Shown: in pieces, positions 1-5,569 of the stretch
How the letters are laid out: the number at the start of each line of letters is the position of its first letter
Position numbering within the stretch: position 1 is the stretch's first letter
Made by a program: the position numbers and the translations under genes
Assembly: GCA_018894775.1 (NCBI GenBank)
Contig: JAHIPG010000316.1
Location: 1 to 5,570, forward strand
DNA from: Nanobdellota archaeon
Lineage (GTDB): Archaea; Nanobdellota; Nanobdellia; SCGC-AAA011-G17; VGLX01
Length of the DNA stretch: 5,570 nucleotides
Direction: 5' to 3'
Notes under the pieces: model-generated
What the model saw: only the letters and a program-made list of their open reading frames with translations
What the model was told of the DNA's origin: nothing
Databases searched by the model: none

Positions 1-1
1 A

Positions 2-562
2 AAATTCTCAAAAAGAAAAAGAACTCCAGAAGAACAATTCGAGATATGTATCGGAGCAATACTTACACAATCAACAAGCTGGAAGAACGTAGAAAAAGCA
101 TTACTAGCATTAAAAACATCTGGATTACTCAACAAAGAAAAATTACAATCTGTTAACCTGGCAAAACTGGCCAGAACAATAAAACCAGCAGGATACTTCA
201 ACCAGAAAGCAAAAAAAATAAAATCATTTGTCAAATACAAAGGAAAAATAACAAGAGAAGAACTTCTTATAATATGGGGATGCGGACCAGAGACAGTTGA
301 TTCAATACTGCTCTATGCATATAATAAACCGGTATTTGTCATAGATGCTTATACAAAAAGAATAATGTCCAGATTAGGACTATGTGATAAAAACATAAGT
401 TATGAAGAACTTCAAGACATGTTCCATAAGAATCTGAGAAAAGATTATTACTTATTCAACGAATTCCACGCATTATTTGTAGAACATGCAAAACAATACT
501 GCAGAACAAAACCTGTATGTGCTGATTGTCAATTAAAAAATATGTGTAAGAAAATATTATGA
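2..562 (+). CDS. Endonuclease III-related DNA glycosylase (HhH-GPD, Fe-S), 5'-truncated by window edge
   Basis: The frame is open from base 2 to the TGA at 560-562, giving 186 residues with no start codon in the window. The N-terminal segment ICIGAILTQSTSWKNVEKAL is the family's first helical motif. A helix-hairpin-helix follows at residues 88-104 (IWGCGPETVDSILLYA), then VIDAYTKR with the likely catalytic Asp115. Four cysteines at 167, 173, 176 and 182 (C-x5-C-x2-C-x5-C) form the Fe-S loop. From memory this best matches the COG2231/MagIII-like branch, which excises damaged bases such as alkylated purines. The lysine used by E. coli endonuclease III for beta-lyase chemistry (in GRKTA) is replaced by Glu97 (GPET), so a monofunctional glycosylase is expected. 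Roughly 20-35 N-terminal residues are probably missing. An ATG at 365 lies inside the domain and is not the true start. Family is confident; substrate is not known. Confidence 0.9.
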   Translation, partial: KFSKRKRTPEEQFEICIGAILTQSTSWKNVEKALLALKTSGLLNKEKLQSVNLAKLARTIKPAGYFNQKAKKIKSFVKYKGKITREELLIIWGCGPETVDSILLYAYNKPVFVIDAYTKRIMSRLGLCDKNISYEELQDMFHKNLRKDYYLFNEFHALFVEHAKQYCRTKPVCADCQLKNMCKKIL

Positions 563-563
563 T

Positions 564-794
564 CTAAGGTAAAGGAGGATGCTCTTTAGGTTCTTCTTTA
601 GGTTCAGGCTTAGGCTCTTCTTTTGCAACAATCTGTTTCCCTTTAAGATACTTTTTCCAATACTTCTTGATATTATTATAGAAATCCCAAGTGATAGCCT
701 CAAAGAAGCTTTTGATTATAATCCAGATAATCTTAGCTAACTTAATCAGTCCTGACTTAAAAATCCCTACATGTTCTTTATGACTCTCTTTCAT
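564..794 (-). CDS. Small basic hydrophobic protein with proline-rich acidic tail (hypothetical)
   Basis: This 76-residue ORF is not recognised as any family. Residues 10-35 are hydrophobic but interspersed with lysines (GLIKLAKIIWIIIKSFFEAI), suggesting a membrane segment or a membrane-binding amphipathic helix. A basic, aromatic stretch follows (YNNIKKYWKKYLKGK), then a low-complexity tail of alternating Glu/Pro/Lys ending HPPLP. It has no cysteines. The ATG at 794-792 is the only plausible start: upstream the frame stays open to a TAG at 845-843 without another start codon. No Shine-Dalgarno sequence or TATA box is visible, because the bases just before the ATG are the T-tract of the preceding gene's terminator. 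It may be translated from read-through transcripts. Its stop is one base from the stop of the opposing glycosylase gene. The structured composition argues for a real gene, but it could be spurious. Confidence 0.55.
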   Translation of the reverse strand: MKESHKEHVGIFKSGLIKLAKIIWIIIKSFFEAITWDFYNNIKKYWKKYLKGKQIVAKEEPKPEPKEEPKEHPPLP

Positions 795-798
795 TTTA

Positions 799-832
799 AA
801 AAAATAAAGAAAAAAAGAAGCTTTAGCTTCTT
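799..832 (-). terminator. Hairpin plus T-tract terminator after the surface-protein gene
   Basis: On the minus strand a perfect 7-bp stem (AAGAAGC at 832-826 with GCTTCTT at 821-815) closes a 4-base loop. It is followed by a T-rich run down to about 799. The TAA stop codon of the upstream gene (825-823) lies across the loop. Archaeal RNA polymerase terminates on U-runs, so the T-tract alone may be sufficient. Confidence 0.6.
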
Positions 833-1776
833 GAAGTCTTCCCTAGCAGGTAAGCTATCAGTAAGATAACCAATAGAGCTCCTACTATGATTGCCCATAC
901 AGGTATTTTCATACCGCCGACGTCTACAACTTCTGCAGCTGTACAATGTTCTTTACCTTCAGGACATTCTGGGGTAGACATATCTGCTACAAATGGTACG
1001 CTCTTATCCAACCTTAGTTCTCTATAATCCATATCTGTAATGGTTGTAACTTCCTGACCATTCATCTTCTGATAAGTCTTTATTGTCTCACCAGCTGCAG
1101 CGACTACTTTAGTACCACTAACTTTCAAAGTTGCTAATGCATCATCTGCACTCATAACTTCAACTGTCAATGAACCAATAATCTCTGAGCTACCGACTTC
1201 GATTGTCTTAACTGTACCTTCGACATCTACATCAACTGTTGCTGCTGCTGTTTCGTCAACTTCTGTTGTTTCAGCATCATCTACTACAGCTTCTGTATAA
1301 AGCTTATAGGTTACAATAAAGCTACCTATGTCCATACCCTGGCCATAGTCAATTGAGACTTCTTCTTCAAAGTCTTCTGTTGTCTCTATTCCGCCGGATA
1401 CTGTCTCTTTATATGGGATATATTTGAAAGTACATCCTGCACGCTTATCTCCGACTGAGTCTGCTCCAATTGTCAATGTCATAGAACTCTGATATGGTCC
1501 GCTATCCATTGTGAATAATGGGCTGACGTACTGAGCACCTGTTCCTGTTCCTGCACCGTAAGATGAGGAAACAACTGCGTCATCTGGGCTTTGACACCAG
1601 ATAAAACCTTGCATTTTGTGATCCATGTCAGTATTTACAACGTCAAATATCAATGATGCTTCTTTCTTCCCTGCAATACCTGGATTTGTTCTCTTAAGTT
1701 GCATTGATAGACTACCTGCAGCTACTGTACCTGCAAGAAATACTACCATTACCAATAAAATCCATAGTTTCTTCAT
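823..1776 (-). CDS. Exported, C-terminally membrane-anchored surface protein (hypothetical)
   Basis: The product is 317 residues. Residues 1-20 form a classical signal peptide (MKKLWILLVMVVFLAGTVAA) and 291-312 a transmembrane helix (VWAIIVGALLVILLIAYLL) followed by a short basic tail (GKTSRS). Most of the chain would therefore sit outside the cell, anchored at its C-terminus. The ectodomain is rich in Thr, Val, Ser and Ala and looks beta-stranded. A pair of cysteines (61 and 115) and a CPEGKEHC loop (271-278) just before the membrane could form disulfides. An acidic Thr/Glu/Asp-rich linker spans about 162-186. No catalytic motif or named domain was recognised; adhesion or envelope structure is a guess. 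The ATG is well supported by a GGAGGAG site 5 bases upstream. It has its own promoter, so it need not be co-transcribed with the two-gene unit upstream. Confidence 0.85.
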   Translation of the reverse strand: MKKLWILLVMVVFLAGTVAAGSLSMQLKRTNPGIAGKKEASLIFDVVNTDMDHKMQGFIWCQSPDDAVVSSSYGAGTGTGAQYVSPLFTMDSGPYQSSMTLTIGADSVGDKRAGCTFKYIPYKETVSGGIETTEDFEEEVSIDYGQGMDIGSFIVTYKLYTEAVVDDAETTEVDETAAATVDVDVEGTVKTIEVGSSEIIGSLTVEVMSADDALATLKVSGTKVVAAAGETIKTYQKMNGQEVTTITDMDYRELRLDKSVPFVADMSTPECPEGKEHCTAAEVVDVGGMKIPVWAIIVGALLVILLIAYLLGKTSRS

Positions 1777-1781
1777 TTTTT

Positions 1782-1788
1782 CTCCTCC
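1782..1788 (-). promoter_or_regulatory. Strong ribosome binding site for the 317-residue surface protein
   Basis: GGAGGAG on the minus strand lies 5 bases before the ATG at 1776-1774, close to the archaeal anti-Shine-Dalgarno complement. It is the strongest site in the window and fixes the start of this gene. Confidence 0.85.
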
Positions 1789-1814
1789 TGATTGTTTTTT
1801 ATTATAATTACTAT

Positions 1815-1823
1815 TAATTTAAA
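1815..1823 (-). promoter_or_regulatory. Candidate TATA box for the surface-protein gene
   Basis: TTTAAATTA on the minus strand is about 39 bases before the ATG. A start of transcription some 25 bases downstream would fall near 1794, leaving a leader of under 20 bases that contains the GGAGGAG site. A second A/T-rich candidate (AATTATAAT, about 1801-1809) is nearer and would leave little or no leader, so the first is preferred. Confidence 0.45.
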
Positions 1824-1864
1824 GGCTGTTTTTGTTTTTAAAACTAACTATTAGTCTTTACGAG

Positions 1865-2677
1865 CTATCCTGTACGAATATCAGCTTGTCTGACAGCAAT
1901 TATGGGCTTATTTATCTGAGCAAGCTTGCTAGCTGTCTCACCCTCAAAAGTCCTTGAATTAAGATCTGCAAGGCCTGGTTGTATATTGACTAACACAAAT
2001 TTAGGTTGTGCTTCACCTTCAAAATAAACTGATTTCTCATAATCCCATTTAGTCTTCTCTTCAACATAATAACCAAAATCATTATACAGCCTTATCATAA
2101 CCACAACATCCTGTGAATTAGTATCTGTCCTTACAAAATCAAAAGAAATATCCCTACTATCACTATTGATTAAAGTTAGAAACTCATTAAAAATATGCTC
2201 AGAAATCTTATTTTGATTCCTTAAATCATCAAGCCCATTATAATCCTTAGAGTTCACAATACGCTCAAGATCTTTAACAAACTGCCCAGCATAATTCTCA
2301 TCATCATACCTTTCGATAACTTTTGGAGTTTGACTGACCTTAACATTACTTATTGAAAAAACTACAAGAATTATCAATAATACTGTAAGAATTATCTTGA
2401 CACCAAGAGATATTTCTGCATTGAAAAACTTCTTTATAATCCTATTTATAATATTAGCCCAAATCATAAAAAAAATGAATATTATTATCCCTAATGGTGG
2501 ATTAGAACTGAAAATAGCAACGTTAAATATCAAGAGTAAGATAATAGCTATAATTTTAATTAAACCCAAGACAGTTATCTTCTTAGTCTCTTTTTCATCT
2601 TTAATCTTTGTACCACAGTCAGGACAATAGATGTCATCATTCTCTGCCTTGGCACCGCATTCCTGACAAACTTTCAT
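1865..2677 (-). CDS. Zinc-ribbon, three-helix membrane protein (hypothetical)
   Basis: The product is 270 residues. The N-terminus is a compact zinc ribbon (Cys4, Cys7, Cys18, Cys21; CQECG...YCPDCG) followed by a charged linker. Three hydrophobic helices follow at about 36-56, 61-80 and 92-110. A soluble domain of about 155 residues completes the protein. Putting the zinc ribbon in the cytoplasm and crossing the membrane three times places the C-terminal domain outside. That domain contains a helical part (about 127-172) and a mixed beta part with many aromatic residues (FGYYVEEKTKWDYEKSVYFE); I do not recognise its fold. The ATG overlaps the stop of the upstream gene (ATGA) and lacks a good Shine-Dalgarno sequence, so translation is probably coupled to that gene. 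A functional partnership with that product is inferred from coupling and the shared zinc ribbon. Confidence 0.85.
   Translation of the reverse strand: MKVCQECGAKAENDDIYCPDCGTKIKDEKETKKITVLGLIKIIAIILLLIFNVAIFSSNPPLGIIIFIFFMIWANIINRIIKKFFNAEISLGVKIILTVLLIILVVFSISNVKVSQTPKVIERYDDENYAGQFVKDLERIVNSKDYNGLDDLRNQNKISEHIFNEFLTLINSDSRDISFDFVRTDTNSQDVVVMIRLYNDFGYYVEEKTKWDYEKSVYFEGEAQPKFVLVNIQPGLADLNSRTFEGETASKLAQINKPIIAVRQADIRTG
2674..2677 (-). other. ATGA stop/start overlap
   Basis: On the minus strand the TGA of the cysteine-rich protein gene (2676-2674) shares bases with the ATG of the next gene (2677-2675). It is preceded by an A-run (2682-2677). The arrangement is typical of translationally coupled genes making partner proteins. 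Confidence 0.9.
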
Positions 2678-4593
2678 TTTTTAGTATGCCTACCACATTT
2701 AGTACAGAATTTTGTTCCTTCTCTTAAAGGTGAGCCACAGCCAGTACAGAATCTTTGAGCAAGATGCTTAATAGGCTCTTTAAGTATCTTTTTTGCCTCT
2801 TCTTTCTTATCACCTGAAAGCTCATTGACCTTCCTCATCTTATCAAGCAGTTCTATATACTCTTCATGTACCAGGTCAGGATCGGCATTATCAAGTCTTG
2901 CTTTAGAAATCACCTTCTCAATAGGAAGTGGCTTATCAATCTTAATATCCTTCTTAATCCGGTATAAAGCACTAACTATCTTCTTACGCTCCTTAAATTC
3001 GTTATGCTCCCTTTCAGCCGTCCTCTTATCTCTATTAGCAGTAAGCCTTAAGTAATATGATTTAGCCCTAGGCACTGAATAAATGGAAAATGCAATCAAT
3101 AATATTGCAGCAGTAAATAATAAGTATAAATGCCACTTGATTGATTTTTTGCAGCTATAATCAGTCTTGCAAACATACTCATATATTGATGTTGAACCAG
3201 GACAACCACAATCAGAACAAGCATTCTGTGAAGTCTCACCCTCAGAACAGATACCATCAATCGGATTGATTATCACAATCTCAATCTTCTCCTCCTTAGG
3301 ATATTGCTGGCCACCAATAGTAGGAATTACAGTGGCTGTCAAAATATGCTTACCATAACTTTGAGCAGTAATATCAACAATAATAGATACTCTACCTTTA
3401 GACTGGATCATAATCTCACCACCAGTACACTGATTACCAGAACAATCAGCACCCCCAACAATACCAGACATCAAAATACCACTGTCAGTATTCAAAGTAA
3501 TCTTGGTAGGAATATCATACCCTAAAGCATTATCCGCACTTATAGTAATCTTTGCTGTCTCACCAACCTTAAGAAGTTCACTACTCGTTGTCAAAGGAGC
3601 ATTAATAGCCTTAACACATTTACCACTAGGATCACAATAATTAGACTGACACTGGAAATAACATGAACAGCTCTGACCATCCTCAAGAATAGATTGTTGC
3701 TCACACTTACCTGATTTCTGACATGCAGCATATTTAGGCTTACAACCACATTCACCATCCTGGCAAAGCTTTTCGCCGCAATAGCTGGCCTGCTTGGTAG
3801 TCTCTATTTTCTCACCACTACACTTATTATAACTGCAGATACCTTGAGTCCTTGTAACCTTCTCTAAAGTATACTTAAAATCTGAAGAACAAATGAACTC
3901 TCCTATAGGAACATCCCTTGATTCACAATGGCTATCTTTGAAACATTCGACGCAGCCATTATTGTAACACTGCATCCCCTCAGAACAGCCAGCATCCTCC
4001 GGACAGGTCTGACAGTTTTCACCATAATCAACAACACCATTACCACACCTATCTACACAGCCACGGGAATCAGCATTTGAAGAACTAGGGCTACAATCTT
4101 CATTGCTCTCACAGCTGCAATCATGACAGGTCTGACAATTCTCATTACCATCACATTTTCCATTACCACAATAAGTCTTGCAGACACCAGGATAATTACA
4201 TTTTTCATCACTATCACAACTACAATCAGTACTGCATTTCCAACAATTCTCGTCACCATCACATCTTCCATTACCACAATAAGTCTTGCAAGTGCCCCAA
4301 GAACACTGCTCATAATCAGCACAGGCACAATCTTGAGAACAGCTACTACAATCTTCATTTTTATCTGACTGGCACTCACCATTACCACAGAAACTTATAC
4401 ATTTACCATCAATACACTCCTGATTCACATTACAATACGTACTGACATACTCAGGGTTGCCACAGCTGTCAAACCAGTAAGCATTGCCACCATAACATCC
4501 AAGATGATCATAAGAAGTACAGTTATCTACTGCTATAACTGAAGAACTGAACAATATAATAGCTAAAACAATCAGGATAATTTTTATTTTCAA
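2674..4593 (-). CDS. Cysteine-rich CGNG-repeat membrane protein with cytoplasmic zinc ribbon (hypothetical receptor-like protein)
   Basis: The product is 639 residues from the preferred TTG at 4593, or 642 from the GTG at 4602; residue numbers here use the 642 form. A signal peptide spans about 4-24. Residues 28-329 hold 52 cysteines, including four repeats starting CGNG at 72, 109, 145 and 186. Their pattern is C-G-N-G-x-C, then ENC-x2-C, then DC-x-C; the last (CGNGVVDYGENC) recalls Myxococcus-type cysteine-rich repeats. About 335-446 looks like an Ig-like beta domain (LLKVGETAKITISADN), followed by a further short cysteine cluster (452-484). One transmembrane helix (about 490-510) is followed by basic residues, so the tail is cytoplasmic. 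The tail is charged and helical and ends in a zinc ribbon (Cys619, 622, 633, 636). It heads a two-gene unit with its own TATA box. Function is unknown; sensing or envelope attachment is an inference. Confidence 0.9.
   Translation of the reverse strand: MKIKIILIVLAIILFSSSVIAVDNCTSYDHLGCYGGNAYWFDSCGNPEYVSTYCNVNQECIDGKCISFCGNGECQSDKNEDCSSCSQDCACADYEQCSWGTCKTYCGNGRCDGDENCWKCSTDCSCDSDEKCNYPGVCKTYCGNGKCDGNENCQTCHDCSCESNEDCSPSSSNADSRGCVDRCGNGVVDYGENCQTCPEDAGCSEGMQCYNNGCVECFKDSHCESRDVPIGEFICSSDFKYTLEKVTRTQGICSYNKCSGEKIETTKQASYCGEKLCQDGECGCKPKYAACQKSGKCEQQSILEDGQSCSCYFQCQSNYCDPSGKCVKAINAPLTTSSELLKVGETAKITISADNALGYDIPTKITLNTDSGILMSGIVGGADCSGNQCTGGEIMIQSKGRVSIIVDITAQSYGKHILTATVIPTIGGQQYPKEEKIEIVIINPIDGICSEGETSQNACSDCGCPGSTSIYEYVCKTDYSCKKSIKWHLYLLFTAAILLIAFSIYSVPRAKSYYLRLTANRDKRTAEREHNEFKERKKIVSALYRIKKDIKIDKPLPIEKVISKARLDNADPDLVHEEYIELLDKMRKVNELSGDKKEEAKKILKEPIKHLAQRFCTGCGSPLREGTKFCTKCGRHTKK
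4135..4290 (-). repeat. 108-bp tandem repeat within the CGNG-repeat gene
   Basis: Bases 4135-4182 and 4243-4290 match at 45 of 48 positions, with a 24-base identical core (4159-4182 and 4267-4290). The offset is exactly 108 bases, or 36 codons, matching the second and third CGNG repeats of the protein (CKTYCGNG, then ENC). The DNA-level similarity suggests a recent duplication or gene conversion. Confidence 0.85.
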
Positions 4594-4599
4594 ATGATA

Positions 4600-4605
4600 C
4601 ACCTC
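4600..4605 (-). promoter_or_regulatory. Ribosome binding site that decides the start of the cysteine-rich protein
   Basis: GAGGTG on the minus strand, within CAGAGGTGTATCA, closely resembles the archaeal consensus GGAGGTGATC. It sits 6 bases before a TTG codon at 4593-4591. The alternative GTG start at 4602-4600 lies inside this site, so it is probably the Shine-Dalgarno sequence and not the initiator. Confidence 0.65.
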
Positions 4606-4637
4606 TGAATACTATAGTTAATTATAAAATTCGAGAC

Positions 4638-4645
4638 TATATAAA
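4638..4645 (-). promoter_or_regulatory. TATA box for the two-gene membrane unit
   Basis: TTTATATA on the minus strand is a consensus archaeal TATA box, preceded by an A-rich BRE-like stretch (CTAAAAA). It lies in the 61-base gap between the arginine decarboxylase stop and the TTG start. Transcription starting about 25 bases downstream would give a leader of roughly 20 bases containing the GAGGTG site. This supports separate transcription from the decarboxylase gene. Confidence 0.7.
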
Positions 4646-4654
4646 TTTTTAGAA

Positions 4655-5371
4655 TTAAGGAACAAATACTGCAGCAGAGAGAACAGTGGTCCACAACCCT
4701 TCCTTATCACCATAAGCTATCTTTGTAGTACTTCTACTCTCAACAATCTTACCACTCATCCTGTAAACTTCTTTCCTCTCATCATAAGCCTTGCCAAGAT
4801 CAAAATCTATACCTAAAGTTGATGCAAGCATGGTAGCAGCCAAGTCTTCAGCATAATCACCCGCTTTACTTTCATCCTCACCATAAGAATGATGCTCACT
4901 GATATAACCATAATGGCTCTTATCTGCAGGTCTTGCCAAGCCTATAGATGAGGCAATAAGCCTGTTAGGCTCATTAGTGCTGATATCAGCCATGACACAA
5001 AAGACAATCTGACCATGGTTAAGCTGTTTTATACCTTTGTTTCTAAGGATTATCTCACAATTAGGTGGAAAAATTGACGATACTCTGACAAGATTATATT
5101 CTGCAATGTCAGCATCCCTCAATGCATTCTCAAAAGATTCTAGCTTTTTTGTTGATTTCCCAACACCTTTAGTAAAAAAAATCTTCTTAGCTGTGAACGA
5201 AAGCGCAGGATTAAGAACTCTGGCTCTTTCTTTTGAAATATCTTCAAGCTCTTTATTAGCATGATCTAATTGTTTCTTTGTTTGGGAAAGCTCTTTTTGA
5301 AGAATACTAATATCATCTTTTACCCTTCCAAAAGCATCCTGAACCTTTTTCTTATAACCATTAGCTATCAT
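4655..5371 (-). CDS. pdaD: Pyruvoyl-dependent arginine decarboxylase with N-terminal coiled-coil extension
   Basis: This enzyme decarboxylates arginine to agmatine, the first step of archaeal polyamine synthesis, using a pyruvoyl group made by self-cleavage between two serines. In the 238-residue form starting at the ATG (5371-5369), that site is Ser98-Ser99 within NLVRVSSIFPPNC. The upstream Asn93 is kept, and Glu159 in YGYISEHHSYGE matches the likely proton-donor glutamate of the Methanocaldococcus enzyme. Further family motifs are KIFFTKGVGK, TNEPNRLIASSIGLA, AGDYAEDLAATMLA and GLWTTVLSAAVFVP. Residues 12-52 form an extra heptad-like, highly charged coiled coil ahead of the catalytic core, which in typical members begins near KIFFTKGVG. 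A TTG at 5395 would add 8 residues. The ATG is preferred because a TATA box at 5402-5409 suits a nearly leaderless transcript, and neither start has a Shine-Dalgarno sequence. The enzyme assignment is confident; the start is not. Confidence 0.93.
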   Translation of the reverse strand: MIANGYKKKVQDAFGRVKDDISILQKELSQTKKQLDHANKELEDISKERARVLNPALSFTAKKIFFTKGVGKSTKKLESFENALRDADIAEYNLVRVSSIFPPNCEIILRNKGIKQLNHGQIVFCVMADISTNEPNRLIASSIGLARPADKSHYGYISEHHSYGEDESKAGDYAEDLAATMLASTLGIDFDLGKAYDERKEVYRMSGKIVESRSTTKIAYGDKEGLWTTVLSAAVFVP

Positions 5372-5401
5372 TTTGAAATCAATTAAACGGGACAAATTCT
5401 G

Positions 5402-5409
5402 TTTATAAA
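5402..5409 (-). promoter_or_regulatory. Candidate TATA box for pdaD
   Basis: TTTATAAA, inside the palindrome GTTTATAAAC and preceded by an A-run, lies 30 bases before the ATG at 5371. Transcription would start about 25-28 bases downstream, almost at that ATG, which fits a leaderless or near-leaderless message. The TTG at 5395 would lie upstream of the transcript start. The box lies just beyond the likely insertion-sequence end. Confidence 0.5.
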
Positions 5410-5418
5410 CTTTTTTAT

Positions 5419-5461
5419 TTATCCTAAAACTGTGTTATCCTGAAACTATTTCCTAAGGCTG
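5419..5461 (-). repeat. Three imperfect 14-base repeats, probable insertion-sequence end
   Basis: On the minus strand, CAGTTTTAGGATAA (5432-5419), TAGTTTCAGGATAA (5448-5435) and CAGCCTTAGGAAAT (5461-5448) are spaced 13-16 bases apart. They fill most of the non-coding stretch between the transposase stop and pdaD. Repeats of this kind are typical of transposase-binding sites near an element's terminus. The other end of the element is outside the window, so the exact boundary and any target duplication cannot be seen. The rest of 5396-5482 shows only the TATA candidate. Confidence 0.4.
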
Positions 5462-5482
5462 TTTTATTTCGTTTCATGTTTA

Positions 5483-5569
5483 TTAATCCTCCGCTTTCAT
5501 CTTTCTGATGAAAGCCTGTTGTGGAGTCTCTAATTCGTTAAATTTGAGACTGCTGTGTGGTCTTATTTC
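5483..5569 (-). CDS. DDE (integrase-core) transposase, C-terminal fragment cut by window edge
   Basis: The minus-strand frame from 5569 reads 28 residues to a TAA at 5485-5483. It contains EIRPHSSLKFNE followed by LETPQQAFIRKMKAED. The RPHSSL motif followed by a TP-x-x-AF segment is the familiar C-terminus of rve-type DDE transposases (IS3/IS481-like and related archaeal elements, recalled from family knowledge). The catalytic DDE residues lie outside the window, so the IS family and whether the gene is intact cannot be judged. Its position directly upstream of pdaD, on the same strand, means an insertion sequence borders the decarboxylase promoter region. Confidence 0.7.
   Translation of the reverse strand, partial: EIRPHSSLKFNELETPQQAFIRKMKAED
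5493..5515. repeat. Perfect 9-bp inverted repeat inside transposase 3' end
   Basis: GCTTTCATC (5493-5501) and GATGAAAGC (5507-5515) are perfect complements around a 5-base loop. The hairpin lies within the codons for the end of the transposase (FIRKMKA), so it may be a coincidence of coding or an RNA structure near the element's end. Confidence 0.5.
5525..5551. repeat. Second inverted repeat inside transposase 3' end
   Basis: AGTCTC-T-AATT (5525-5535) pairs with AATT-T-GAGACT (5541-5551) with one T/T mismatch and a 5-base loop. It lies 9 bases from the preceding 9-bp hairpin, again within transposase codons. Confidence 0.45.

Noticed and set aside
365..562. A 65-residue protein starting at ATG 365
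   Set aside because: The frame is open upstream to the window edge and encodes the HhH domain, so this ATG is internal to the glycosylase.
1625..1807. Plus-strand 60-residue open frame opposite the start of the surface-protein gene
   Set aside because: It is antisense to a signal peptide and its ribosome binding site, has no ribosome binding site of its own, and has no recognisable protein features.
1843..1855. Small hairpin (ACTAA/TTAGT) after the 270-residue protein gene as a terminator
   Set aside because: The stem is only 5 A/T-rich pairs and is followed by just four T residues on the minus strand; too weak to call.
4135..4290. Possible CRISPR-like direct repeats
   Set aside because: There are only two close copies, they are in frame with the protein repeats, and no unique spacers of constant length separate further copies.
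4053..4388. Long minus-strand open frame, with a further open frame on the plus strand at 4123-4368, within the cysteine-rich repeat region
   Set aside because: Both are out-of-frame shadows of the CGNG repeats. The translations are Val/Ile/Thr low-complexity strings caused by the repeat's codon pattern.
5372..5395. TTG start for pdaD giving 246 residues
   Set aside because: No ribosome binding site precedes it, and the TATA box 7 bases upstream would start transcription after it. Kept only as an alternative.
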